Of a DNA stretch of 64,000 bases, positions 9,050 to 18,007 are shown one piece after another (the first letter of the stretch is position 1; every line of letters begins with the position of its first letter). The position numbers and the translations under genes were made by a program. Source of the stretch: Geobacter sp. AOG1 (lineage in GTDB: Bacteria > Desulfobacterota > Desulfuromonadia > Geobacterales > Geobacteraceae); assembly GCF_019972315.1 (NCBI RefSeq), contig NZ_BLIZ01000001.1, forward strand, positions 372,001 through 436,000, in the 5' to 3' direction. A model generated the notes under the pieces. That model ran no database searches, was not told the origin of the DNA, and worked only from the letters and a program-made list of their open reading frames with translations.

Positions 9050-12000
9050 TTACGGAGCCCAAACCGGCGTGGGCTTGAAGTGGCAGCTCACGTTGGAGCA
9101 GCTTCCCGCTGTGGTGCCCGTCGTGCTTGTGCTGTTAAGCGGCCCGCTGTACTTCGTGCGATCAAGCACCGTACCGGCATTGAACTTGTAGCTGTCGTCC
9201 ACGTCGATGGTGATATCCCTCTGGAGCGGCGTGTAGGGTGCCGGCACCGCGATGATGTGGGTAGTGGGTGCCATCGAACCATTAGCATGGCATACCGTAC
9301 AGTTGGCCCATCCTTCGGACGGCCTGGCGGTCTTTTTGATGTGGCCGGCACGGGCGTGGACGCCGCCGCCGGTGTCGTAGTCTTCCGCACGGGCGCTGGT
9401 GTAATTACCCTGGATGCGCTTGCCGGCAAGTTCTGTGGACGGAACCGGCGGATAGCCGTGGCACTGGTCGCAGGCCTTGGGCTTGAATGCGTAGGTATCC
9501 TTGTGGGCATGGCAACCGAGGCAGTTGGTCGTCGGGTGGTTGGTCCCTTCATCGACGCCGTTCCGGTAGTGGGTTGTCAGCGTATGGCAGACCTGGCAGA
9601 GGCCTTTGTAGGGAGGGGTCAACTGGACAAAGTTGCTGCCGTTATAATTGATGGTAGTGGAAGAAAGGGCACCGAACTTGATCTTCGCCCGTACCATCTT
9701 GCTGAAGGTTGTGCCGTGGACATCGTGACAGACCTTGCAATCCATGGTCGGGTTCGACTCTTCAGACCCGTTCTTGGCTATAACGTGGGTCGGCACCTGC
9801 TTGCTCGCCGGAGCGTTAGCATTGTGGCAGGTCGTACATAGGTTGTTGTCGTTTGCCGCGAGGAGGCGCTTGGGATCGGCCAGTGCCACCGACGAAATAT
9901 GAGCCTTGTTGGCATCATGGCAGCTCTGGCAAGTGTTGCTCGCCGGATACTGGCCATGGCCGCCGGAGGTGAAGACTGCGCTGTCCTTATAGGGAGCAGT
10001 TGCCCCGCCGATGATGGAGAGCGTTGCGCCCGAGTGGCAGCTCTGGCAGGTGACGCGGCCCGTGTTCCAGACATAGGTCCCTGCCGTCGGATGGCAGGTG
10101 GTACAGGCAGTAGCGGCATAATCGATGGTACCGCTCACGTGCGGTGCAGAGGTTTCATTGACATAGGTGGTATGGCAGTTCTGGCAGTTGACCGGCAGGG
10201 CGGACGTGTTGAAATTCGGGCCGTAGGTTGCCGTGAGGTGGGCGGTATGACCGTTAGTGGCAAGCGCGTTGGTTGCATGACAGGAGTTGCACTGGCCGGT
10301 CGAAGGGGTGGTCCAGACCGGGTTGGAGTAGACAGCCGCTACACCGGTCGTGCTCGCGGCACCACCGTTGCTGTGGCAGTAGATGGCAGAGCAGCTGGCG
10401 CCGCTCAGGGCATTGGCTCCAACCGCGCCGGAGAAGAGGACATCCTTGACCATGTTGACGTGTGTACCACCGGATTGCCGCGCGGTTGCCAGCAGGGTCG
10501 TGTTGTCGCTTACCGTCGCGGCGTGGCATATTACGCAACCGTAGGCTTCGTTACCCGCACCACCTGCGGCATGTTTCGTATGGGCGTTGGTGGCAGGGGT
10601 GGCGGCATGACAGGAACCGCAGCGAGCAGCACCGGACAGCCCCATGATGGTTCCAGCACCTGCAGCCCAACGCGGAGCCGAGGCGGGATAGGCGATGCCG
10701 ACGCCTGCAGGATTGCCGTTACTGTGGCAGTAGGTAGTCGTACAACTGCCTGCGTTGGTATAGGCCGCCGGATTGTAGGTCGGATTGGCAACGCCACCAT
10801 CGGAAGCGATGATGCCGGTCTTGGTAATGAACACCTGCTGGAAGTTGCCGTTGTTGTGGCTGTTCCCCTTGTGGCACTCGATGCAGCCGAAATTGTAGCC
10901 GGTACCGCCGGCGGCATGGGCACCATGGGGTGTCTGGGACTCATTCTTGAATACACCGGAAAGCGAGTAATCCCTGGGGCCGTCAACCGCGTAACCGCTC
11001 GGCCCCTTGGCGACGTTCTGGACCGGGGGATAGCCGTGGCAGGAGGTGCAATTCGCCGAGAAACCCTGAGAATGGCTGTGACATTTGAGGCATTCGTTTG
11101 CATTTTCATACTGATGGTCCGCAACCGTGTTGGGGAGCGGAGAGTGGCAGGCAAGACAGACCCCGCCGCCCGTTGACTTGTTGAAATTTTTCAGGGCTGC
11201 AGAGGTGTACTGGTAGAGCACGCGGACGTTTCTCACCGCCCCGTACTGGGTGGAGACGTTCATGTAGCGGTTGATCAGGAAGACGTTCTTGATTCCATTC
11301 GGGTCACCTAAGGGATCGTAATCCACATGGCCGCCGTGGCAGTCGGCACACTGGATGTTCTGGTTCTTTGCACCGTTGTGGTTACGCATCGAGGCCAGGG
11401 AATTGGCTGGATTGTCGGCCGACTTGTGGCAGTTGACGCAGATGTTGCTGTCGGTGACCGTTTTGCCTCTCAGGTTGGTCCGCAGCAGGAGTCCTTTCGA
11501 CGAGGAAAGCCGCCCCATGACTGCACTGGAATTGTTATCGAAGGTGCTGGCATTGGAGTCGGCAAAGTGGGGAGCATGGCAAGTGGAACAGAGCACCAGC
11601 CCGTTAACAAGCTTCATGTTCGCCGTCGGGTTGGTTGCATTGTTGATTGGCTGGCTATAATAGTTGTTCGGCTTGGTCGTTGGCCCTCTGCTCGCATCGG
11701 AATAGGCAAAGTTGACGGGGTGGGTCCCCTGGGTGGACGTCGTCTGGTTACGGCTTGTGTGGCAGTCCATGCACATCTGGTCCTGGTCGTTTCTCATCCG
11801 GAGGAGCGGCTTGGAACGCTTGGGATTGGTCCCAGTGTAATCGGCATACCCCACATGTATCGAGTGGCAGCGGGCGCAACTGACCGTGCCGGTTATGGAC
11901 GATGGAGTATTCATGTTAAGATTGGTCGGAGGGGTTGCTGCTGCTGCGGGAACCCGGTCAGGAGCCGCCCAGTTATGGGAGGTCTGTTTTCCCTTGCCGG

Positions 12001-12256
12001 AAGTATAGGTCCCCATCGCCGTCGTGCCATAGGGGTTTGCCAAGTCCGTCTGCTGAAATTTGTGGACGGTTTGGGGGTTGCTCTGGTTATGACAGGCGAA
12101 ACAGATATTGTTGGTGCCCTTTGTCCCCAGGTTCCGGTGGGTGACGTGACAGACCGTACAGTTATAATTGTGCGGTGCGTCTATGGCCAGTGCAGCGGTC
12201 GTCGCCAGCAGAACCAGCGCCACGGCCCCCAGGGTGTATGCAAATCGTCTTTTCAT
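9050..12256 (-). CDS. Large multiheme c-type cytochrome, 24 CxxCH plus 3 CxxxxCH motifs
   Basis: A secreted multiheme cytochrome of 1068 residues, probably an outer-surface or periplasmic electron carrier. The ATG at 12256 has AGGAG 7 bases upstream and begins a clean Sec signal peptide (basic MKRR, hydrophobic core, cleavage near an ALA-I site around residue 24); an in-frame ATG 28 codons earlier has no ribosome site. I count 24 CxxCH motifs (for example CTVCH, CFACH, CARCH, CMDCH, CQSCH twice, CDQCH) and three CxxxxCH motifs (CTTTYCH, CSAIYCH, CSNVSCH). The N-terminal third looks like paired-CxxCH cytochromes, while the middle resembles the repeats of the neighbouring 4233-8963 protein. It sits between that gene and the NHL/dockerin gene, same strand. 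Confidence 0.93.
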   Translation of the reverse strand: MKRRFAYTLGAVALVLLATTAALAIDAPHNYNCTVCHVTHRNLGTKGTNNICFACHNQSNPQTVHKFQQTDLANPYGTTAMGTYTSGKGKQTSHNWAAPDRVPAAAATPPTNLNMNTPSSITGTVSCARCHSIHVGYADYTGTNPKRSKPLLRMRNDQDQMCMDCHTSRNQTTSTQGTHPVNFAYSDASRGPTTKPNNYYSQPINNATNPTANMKLVNGLVLCSTCHAPHFADSNASTFDNNSSAVMGRLSSSKGLLLRTNLRGKTVTDSNICVNCHKSADNPANSLASMRNHNGAKNQNIQCADCHGGHVDYDPLGDPNGIKNVFLINRYMNVSTQYGAVRNVRVLYQYTSAALKNFNKSTGGGVCLACHSPLPNTVADHQYENANECLKCHSHSQGFSANCTSCHGYPPVQNVAKGPSGYAVDGPRDYSLSGVFKNESQTPHGAHAAGGTGYNFGCIECHKGNSHNNGNFQQVFITKTGIIASDGGVANPTYNPAAYTNAGSCTTTYCHSNGNPAGVGIAYPASAPRWAAGAGTIMGLSGAARCGSCHAATPATNAHTKHAAGGAGNEAYGCVICHAATVSDNTTLLATARQSGGTHVNMVKDVLFSGAVGANALSGASCSAIYCHSNGGAASTTGVAAVYSNPVWTTPSTGQCNSCHATNALATNGHTAHLTATYGPNFNTSALPVNCQNCHTTYVNETSAPHVSGTIDYAATACTTCHPTAGTYVWNTGRVTCQSCHSGATLSIIGGATAPYKDSAVFTSGGHGQYPASNTCQSCHDANKAHISSVALADPKRLLAANDNNLCTTCHNANAPASKQVPTHVIAKNGSEESNPTMDCKVCHDVHGTTFSKMVRAKIKFGALSSTTINYNGSNFVQLTPPYKGLCQVCHTLTTHYRNGVDEGTNHPTTNCLGCHAHKDTYAFKPKACDQCHGYPPVPSTELAGKRIQGNYTSARAEDYDTGGGVHARAGHIKKTARPSEGWANCTVCHANGSMAPTTHIIAVPAPYTPLQRDITIDVDDSYKFNAGTVLDRTKYSGPLNSTSTTGTTAGSCSNVSCHFKPTPVWAP

Positions 12257-12378
12257 GGTTGCGCTCCTGAAAAGCATTCTGGAATTACAACTTGTCCTCA
12301 ACATAAGGGCATCCTTTACCTGATACGTCAGCCGTGACATTACTCTACAGGCAATGCACTGGCGTTACCTGACTTCCT

Positions 12379-15081
12379 CTACGGCAGGTCCCAGCTCTTC
12401 AGGCCTACCGCTTTTCTCAATATGAGCAATGCATCGACCAGGTCGATGGTCCCGTTCGGGTTGGGCTTGCCGCTAAGCAGCGGGCCGATATCGCCATGGG
12501 CAAGCTGGCTTGCCGTCGGAGTACCATTGTTGACGACAAGTCGAATTGCCGTCAGGGCATCGGCCATGGTGACCGTCCCGTCTCCATCCACATCGCCGTC
12601 GGGGAACTGGTATTTCAGCCCGAGTGCGGTACTGTTACCGGCAGCGTCGTAGGCAAGTATCTGGAGAGTGGTCGGATCGTAGGTAACCGTACCGAGATCG
12701 GCACTCCACCCGCCATTGGCAACAGCCGCCGTCGCAAGCAGAGTGGTACCGCTCTTGAGAAGAACAGTCGCACCCTGCTCCACCGTTCCGGCCAGTTTGG
12801 CAGGCATGTAGGCGCTCGTCGGATTGACCGCCAGTTGCGGCGGCGTAGTGTCATAGGTGATAGTCCGGGTGGAGGTGGTAACGTTGCCAGCCGCATCGGT
12901 GGCAATGACCTGCACCGCATAAACCCCCTCGCCCGGGAAATCAACGTTGAACGAGAACGCTCCGGCAGTAACGGTAATCGGCGTGATAATACCATTAACA
13001 GAACTGCTGACCGCAATGGCACTGGAATCGCTCACCGTTCCGGACAGGACGACATTCGGCTTATTGGTGGCAAGGTCCTGCACGGGGGTGGCAATCGCCA
13101 GAACCGGACTCGTCATATCCACGGTGACGGTCCTCTTGAGGGTCGACGTGTTGCCATAAAGATCCACTGCCGTGACGGTGAGAGTATTCTGTCCTGCAAC
13201 CATGTCGAGGGTAGTGGTCCAGTTATTGCCGGCATCCACCTTGACTGCCTTACCGGCCACGGTAACCGACGCAATCTTATCCACAGCGCCACTGATGGTG
13301 AGAGTGGTCAGGTTGGTGATGGCGTTGTCAGCCGGTGATGCAATGGTGATGACCGGCGCCGTAGCATTGAAATAAATCGTCCGGGCATCGGTGCTGGTAT
13401 TGCCGAGCAAGTCGGTAGCGACGATACTCACCACATTGGCGTCGCCAGCCAAGGTCACCGCCGTGCTGAAAGTGCCGTTGGCAACCGCAACCGGCTGACC
13501 GTTCACGGTAACACTGTTCAGATTGGCATCGGTCACGGTACCGGCTATGTTCTGGGTTTGTGTGCTGGTGTAGCTCCCGTCGGCAAGCGCTGAAACCGTG
13601 AGTGCCGGCGGGGTCGTATCGAGCGTAACGCTCGTGTTGATCACCGCTGCACTGCTACCGGGAGTCTGGGCAGTAATGGTGAAGTTGTTGCTCCCCTCCA
13701 CAAGGGTTGCCGCGTAACTCCAACCGGTTCCTGCAACGACTGCATTCCCTGTTACGGTACCGGCTACACCGTTTTGGCTGACACTGACCGTCGCCCCTGC
13801 GTCAACCATGCCGGTCAAGGTCAGGTTGGGAACCCGTGTCAGGGTGGGAAGACCGGTGCCAAGGGTGAGCGACGGCGCGGGAATGGTATAGATGACGTTC
13901 ACCGACTGGATGGCCGTGTTCCCCGCCCCGTCCGTGGCTGTTACGGTAAGTACGTTGCCGCCGGGGACGAGGCCGGTAATATCACACGTCCAGGTAGTAG
14001 CTGAGGTATATGCAACAGCGGATGCCGCCGCCGAGGTACTGGTCGTAACGGCAACCGTGCTGCTTGCCTCCACGGTGCCGCTGATAGTGATATTGGGCGT
14101 GCTGACGTTGGCAGGTACCGGGCCGATGGCCAAGGTTGGCGGAGTGGTCTTAGCCGGATTGCTCCCCCCATCGATGCCGAACATCGTCAGATATCCGTAG
14201 CCGTTGGTGACAATGAGCCGCTTGTTGACCGGATCGAATAGCACATCGCCCGGCACCATCAGCTGGCCGTTTGCGGTACCGTAGGAACCGATGAACGCGA
14301 GGAACACGCCGGTCCCCGTCGGATCGATGGCCTGTATTGTGCTCTGAAAGGTGTCGACCACGTACATCCGGCTCAGATTACCGGCGGCATCGTACTCAAA
14401 GGTTACTCCCTGGGGAGAACTGAACTGGAGGGGGTTCCCGCCGTAGGAACCGATTGTCTTGGCGTAGGTATGATTCGAAGCGTCAAAAAACTGCACACGC
14501 CCGTTGAGGGTATCGGCCACTGCAATCTGGTTGGCCTTCTTCTCGTAGGCAATTGCAGTCGGCATGGTGAATTGCCCCGCAGCGGTCCCAGTGCTGCCGA
14601 AGGTTTTCACATACTGCCCGTCGGCCGTGAATACCTTGACGTTATTATCGAGGCTGTCCACTACATAGACGTAGCCGTTCCCGTCGATGGCGATGCCGTT
14701 GGCCTTCTTGAACTGCCCGGCCCCCGAACCAAGTCGCCCCAGTTCCGCACCATTCTGATCCAGAACAACCACGTAGCTCCCCTGGCTCACCAGCAGATTT
14801 CCCTTGTCGTCCAGTGCTATCCCGAGCGAAGGATACGTCGTAGGGATCAATTTGACCAACCTGCCGTACGTGTTGAACTTCAACACGCCACCAGCCCGGG
14901 GATCGGTCACGTAGTAATTTCCCTGCGCGTCCAGAACAACCCTGAGTGGCGAGCTGACGTTTTTGGTGACGGGGCTCAGCACGGTCACCACGGGCACCGT
15001 TGCGGCAAATGTTACGCTTGTCAGCGATATGACCAGAACGGTCAGCATGATGACGAGTGTGGTGTGCAATCTGGTTAGCAT
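12379..15081 (-). CDS. Secreted NHL-repeat, Ig-like and dockerin-like protein
   Basis: A secreted, non-enzymatic-looking surface protein of 900 residues. The ATG at 15081 has GGAGG 7 bases upstream and starts a signal peptide (about 1-27). Residues about 40-315 carry NHL-type beta-propeller repeats (GxVYVVD-like strands). Residues about 330-790 hold several Ig-like modules of about 85 residues, with recurring TISGTV and VTATD phrases. The C-terminus (about 825-900) has two EF-hand-type loops, DVDGDGTVTMAD and a second DxNGTIDLVD-like loop, in a dockerin type I-like arrangement. Dockerins bind cohesins in cellulosomes; here the partner is unknown and no cohesin is visible. Its place between cytochrome genes suggests a scaffold or adhesin role for the surface electron-transfer apparatus, which is inference. 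Confidence 0.88.
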   Translation of the reverse strand: MLTRLHTTLVIMLTVLVISLTSVTFAATVPVVTVLSPVTKNVSSPLRVVLDAQGNYYVTDPRAGGVLKFNTYGRLVKLIPTTYPSLGIALDDKGNLLVSQGSYVVVLDQNGAELGRLGSGAGQFKKANGIAIDGNGYVYVVDSLDNNVKVFTADGQYVKTFGSTGTAAGQFTMPTAIAYEKKANQIAVADTLNGRVQFFDASNHTYAKTIGSYGGNPLQFSSPQGVTFEYDAAGNLSRMYVVDTFQSTIQAIDPTGTGVFLAFIGSYGTANGQLMVPGDVLFDPVNKRLIVTNGYGYLTMFGIDGGSNPAKTTPPTLAIGPVPANVSTPNITISGTVEASSTVAVTTSTSAAASAVAYTSATTWTCDITGLVPGGNVLTVTATDGAGNTAIQSVNVIYTIPAPSLTLGTGLPTLTRVPNLTLTGMVDAGATVSVSQNGVAGTVTGNAVVAGTGWSYAATLVEGSNNFTITAQTPGSSAAVINTSVTLDTTPPALTVSALADGSYTSTQTQNIAGTVTDANLNSVTVNGQPVAVANGTFSTAVTLAGDANVVSIVATDLLGNTSTDARTIYFNATAPVITIASPADNAITNLTTLTISGAVDKIASVTVAGKAVKVDAGNNWTTTLDMVAGQNTLTVTAVDLYGNTSTLKRTVTVDMTSPVLAIATPVQDLATNKPNVVLSGTVSDSSAIAVSSSVNGIITPITVTAGAFSFNVDFPGEGVYAVQVIATDAAGNVTTSTRTITYDTTPPQLAVNPTSAYMPAKLAGTVEQGATVLLKSGTTLLATAAVANGGWSADLGTVTYDPTTLQILAYDAAGNSTALGLKYQFPDGDVDGDGTVTMADALTAIRLVVNNGTPTASQLAHGDIGPLLSGKPNPNGTIDLVDALLILRKAVGLKSWDLP

Positions 15082-15395
15082 GTGAATGCCTCCGGATACT
15101 AATAAAAACAGACGGTTAATGATATGCCGATAGATAGACATGTATTTCTGGTAACATTAAAGTGCAAAATTAATGCCTTGGCAGGGCATCACCCCAGCAA
15201 CCCTGGCGAATACCACAACCCTTCGTGATTACACAGCAATTCGTTAGAGCCCCTCGACGTTGCCACACACGATAAATTGCCTAGAAATATTCATAACTAC
15301 GTGAAATACCGTTACAAAAAAAGGGGATCGCGAAGACACTTAGCAACAGCGCCCAGACGATCCCTGCAATTATTCTCCAGTCAATAGGTATCGAC
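15082..15395. other. Intergenic region between tetraheme cytochrome and NHL protein genes
   Basis: This 314-base gap holds a terminator for the upstream cytochrome gene (15316-15364). The rest, AT-richer toward 15100-15180, presumably holds the promoter of the NHL protein gene. I looked for a cyclic-dinucleotide (GEMM) riboswitch core and for a sigma-54 promoter and saw neither. Confidence 0.5.
15316..15364 (-). terminator. Rho-independent terminator of the tetraheme cytochrome gene
   Basis: Read on the minus strand, GGGATCG (15358-15364) pairs with CGATCCC (15324-15330) across a loop of about 27 bases that can fold further. A run of seven T follows (15316-15322). It lies about 30 bases after the stop at 15396. 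Confidence 0.7.
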
Positions 15396-16268
15396 CTACT
15401 TGTTGTGACAGGCAAAGCAGAGAGCACTACCGGTGTTGTCCATAACGAGGAACGGCCTGAGCTTTACGTCACCCACTCCGGTGGTCCCCATACGGTCCAT
15501 GCCATAAGGAACGTGGGGATCATGACAACTGGAACACTCGAGACGATTGGTGGGCCCGAAGAAACGAATCGCATAACTGCTATTGGAACTAACTACTGCT
15601 CGGCTGTTGAGCTTGGTAGGCTTGTTTCCCTGGGCTGCGTCATAGGAAAACGAAATAGGGTGATCATCCATCAGATTGCCGCCATAGGTGAGCTGATTCA
15701 TATCCGTCGTGTCCGGTCCGCCAATCTTACCCAGATTGGCGCCATAGGTACCACCGAAACCAAACATGCCGATAGACAGGCCAACGCCTGCCGGCAATCC
15801 CTCTGCGGTGTTGGCCGGTGTCGTCGCGTCGCTGAAGGACCCTCCTATATCGACAACGTACTCGATTCCCTTGCTCCCCGTGGCTGTGGTAGCGGTGCTT
15901 CTTGCATTATGAAGGACGTTAATGGCCGTTCGCCCGTCGTGACAGCTCAGACAGAGGAGCGATTCGGGGCCCGGTGCGGTAACCGCCCTGGCGGCGGGAG
16001 AGAGACTGGCTGTTGTGTACATATTGAACGCTTGGCCCGGCATGACCTTGTTCCAGAGGGGAACCGATGGCCTGGCATTATGGGGGGTATGACAGAAAAT
16101 GCATATCTGGTCTTCATTATTGCTCGCTATGAAACGGTTAAGCCCACCGGGGTTGGTACTGGACATATTGTGCACCGTATAGGCGACCTTGCCCGCACCG
16201 GCCAGGACGGTCGAAGCCATCACAAGCGATACGCCAACTACTGCCATCATCACGACTAATTTGTTCAT
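15396..16268 (-). CDS. Tetraheme c-type cytochrome, exported
   Basis: A periplasmic or surface cytochrome of 290 residues with four CxxCH motifs: CIFCH (followed by TPH), CLSCH (followed by DGR), CSSCH (followed by DPH) and CFACH near the C-terminus. The CxxCH-T-P-H and CxxCH-D-P-H forms are typical of the doubled-CxxCH cytochromes found in Geobacter gene clusters. The start chosen is the ATG at 16268, with GAGG about 10 bases upstream and a good signal peptide ending near residue 22; in-frame ATGs at 16277 and 16289 are poorer. It lies downstream of the sigma-54 regulator after a 368-base gap and could be its target. The electron partner is not identifiable. Confidence 0.9.
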   Translation of the reverse strand: MNKLVVMMAVVGVSLVMASTVLAGAGKVAYTVHNMSSTNPGGLNRFIASNNEDQICIFCHTPHNARPSVPLWNKVMPGQAFNMYTTASLSPAARAVTAPGPESLLCLSCHDGRTAINVLHNARSTATTATGSKGIEYVVDIGGSFSDATTPANTAEGLPAGVGLSIGMFGFGGTYGANLGKIGGPDTTDMNQLTYGGNLMDDHPISFSYDAAQGNKPTKLNSRAVVSSNSSYAIRFFGPTNRLECSSCHDPHVPYGMDRMGTTGVGDVKLRPFLVMDNTGSALCFACHNK

Positions 16269-16636
16269 GTAATCCATACCTCGTTTCATGCTGTCTACAG
16301 CTTCGCCACAGAAAAACGGCAACTGCCGCCGATTCGGGCTAAGATAAGAGGATCAGCAACAGCAATCCCTCAGATCATCCAACGTGAAATAACACATGCA
16401 TTAGGCGAAATAGCCACCAACGGGTGCGTCCTGACCAGCGTAGCATCGTGACATGCTTCCTCAAACTGGCGTCGTATCGGCGGGTTTACGAAAATTTTTC
16501 CGAGCCCCGTCCAAATCAACAGTAGGTCAATATGCAACAACAATGCCTTTTAATTTCAAAGAAGTGACATAGCGCTTGCCTGGCGGCGTCTTCATCTCCT
16601 GGAGATATACATCGCTGCCGACCACATTACTCGCCG
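16269..16636. other. 368-base gap between the regulator and tetraheme cytochrome genes
   Basis: It should hold the promoter of the tetraheme cytochrome gene on the minus strand. Given the adjacent sigma-54 activator I looked for TGGCAC-N5-TTGC. The closest is a GG-N10-GC pair near 16420 with poor surrounding bases, not good enough to call. A 32-codon frame (16527-16625, minus) is discussed under rejected items. No RNA gene was recognised. Confidence 0.4.
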
Positions 16637-18007
16637 TTACTTGAGATATCCAAATTTTTTCATCCGATACCGAAAGGCGTCAATGCCAAGGCTCAGCTTT
16701 TTTGCCGCCTTGGACTGGTTCCAGTCGGATATTTCCAGTGCCTGGCGGATCAGTTCCTTCTCGACCTCTTCGATGTCAACACCTTCGGGGGGGAGCTTGA
16801 AGGTGGCCACAGGGGCCACGGTGGAGGAAGCACGGGCCACGATCTCCAGGGGAAGATGTTCCAGCAGCAGCGTTTCCTCACTCCCCAGAATCAGCGCACG
16901 CTCGATGACGTTCTTCAGCTCGCGGATATTTCCGGGCCAGTGGTATTCCACCAGGAGCTTCTCCGCCATATTGGATATGCCCCTGACATGCTTGTTGAAT
17001 TCCTTGCAGTAGTGCTCGATGAAATATTTGGCGAGGAGAAGAATGTCATCCTTCCGCTCCCGCAAGGGGGGGAGGTAAATGGGGATTACCTGGAGCCGGT
17101 AATAGAGGTCGTTACGGAATGATTTGTCGTCGATTGCCTTGAGGAGGTCCTTGTTGGTGGCAGAGACGATCCGGACATCGACGCTCATCACCTTGGAACC
17201 GCCGATCCGGCGGAAGGTCCTGTCTTCCAGGAAGCGGAGGAGTTTCGCCTGCATCCCCATCTCCATGTCGCCGATTTCGTCGAGAAACACGGTGCCACCG
17301 TCGGCCAGCTCGAAGAGTCCTTTCTTGGTCGCCTTGGCGTCGGTAAAGGCTCCTTTTTCGTGACCGAACAGTTCGCTCTCCAGCAAGGTGGCGGGGACAG
17401 CGGCGCAGTTGATGGCGACAAAAGGCTTCTCCGCACGGCTCGACTCATAGTGTATCCACTTGGCGACCAGCTCCTTGCCCGTCCCCGATTCTCCCTGGAT
17501 CAGGACGGTCGTTGCATCGCTCTTGGCCACCTTGTCCATCATCTCCAGGACATTTTTCATATGCTTGCTGTTTCCGATTATCTGGGGAGGACCGATCTTC
17601 TTCTGTTCGCTACGCAGCCGGGCGACCTCGCGGCGCAGGTCTGACGTCTCCAGCGCTTTTTTGATGACAATCGCCATCTCGTCCAGGTTGAACGGCTTGT
17701 TTATGTAGTCATAGGCGCCGAGTCGCATGGCATTGACCGCAGTTTCCAGCCCCCCGTGGGCAGTGACCATGATGACGATGATTTCCTCATCGATTTCCTT
17801 GATCCGCTCCAGAACCTCCAGCCCATTGATCCCCGGCAACTGGATATCGAGCAGCACCAGATCGGGCTGGTCCTCACGCACCATTCTCAGGGCATCTTCC
17901 CCGTTACCCGCGGATGTCACCTCGTACCCCTGTTTCTTCAGGTTTTGTTCGAGCGACCAGCGGATCAGATGCTCGTCGTCAACGACCAGGATTTTCGTTT
18001 TTTTCAC
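16637..18007 (-). CDS. Sigma-54-dependent response regulator (NtrC family)
   Basis: A 456-residue cytoplasmic activator that, once phosphorylated, drives open-complex formation by sigma-54 RNA polymerase. The receiver domain (1-120) has the acidic pair D10-D11, phosphoacceptor D54 and K104. The AAA+ domain (about 140-370) has Walker A GESGTGKE at 172-179 and the GAFTDA loop that contacts sigma-54. The C-terminal Fis-type helix-turn-helix (about 415-456) begins with NQSKAAKKL. The start overlaps the stop of the upstream kinase gene by 4 bases (ATGA), so the two are translationally coupled and form a cognate pair. The targets are unknown; the cytochrome genes just downstream are the obvious candidates. 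Confidence 0.96.
   Translation of the reverse strand: MKKTKILVVDDEHLIRWSLEQNLKKQGYEVTSAGNGEDALRMVREDQPDLVLLDIQLPGINGLEVLERIKEIDEEIIVIMVTAHGGLETAVNAMRLGAYDYINKPFNLDEMAIVIKKALETSDLRREVARLRSEQKKIGPPQIIGNSKHMKNVLEMMDKVAKSDATTVLIQGESGTGKELVAKWIHYESSRAEKPFVAINCAAVPATLLESELFGHEKGAFTDAKATKKGLFELADGGTVFLDEIGDMEMGMQAKLLRFLEDRTFRRIGGSKVMSVDVRIVSATNKDLLKAIDDKSFRNDLYYRLQVIPIYLPPLRERKDDILLLAKYFIEHYCKEFNKHVRGISNMAEKLLVEYHWPGNIRELKNVIERALILGSEETLLLEHLPLEIVARASSTVAPVATFKLPPEGVDIEEVEKELIRQALEISDWNQSKAAKKLSLGIDAFRYRMKKFGYLK

Noticed and set aside
12257-12378. GG-N10-GC spacing resembling a sigma-54 promoter before the 24-CxxCH cytochrome gene
   Set aside because: Only the invariant GG and GC match; the remaining bases of TGGCAC-N5-TTGC are absent.
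15082-15395. Possible cyclic-dinucleotide (GEMM) riboswitch before the NHL/dockerin gene
   Set aside because: The conserved GCAAA-containing cores and tetraloop receptor are not visible on the minus strand.
16527-16625. A 32-codon minus-strand frame starting with GTG after the response regulator
   Set aside because: The peptide looks protein-like and the frame stays open slightly upstream, but there is no good ribosome site or known match; the evidence is too thin to call a gene.
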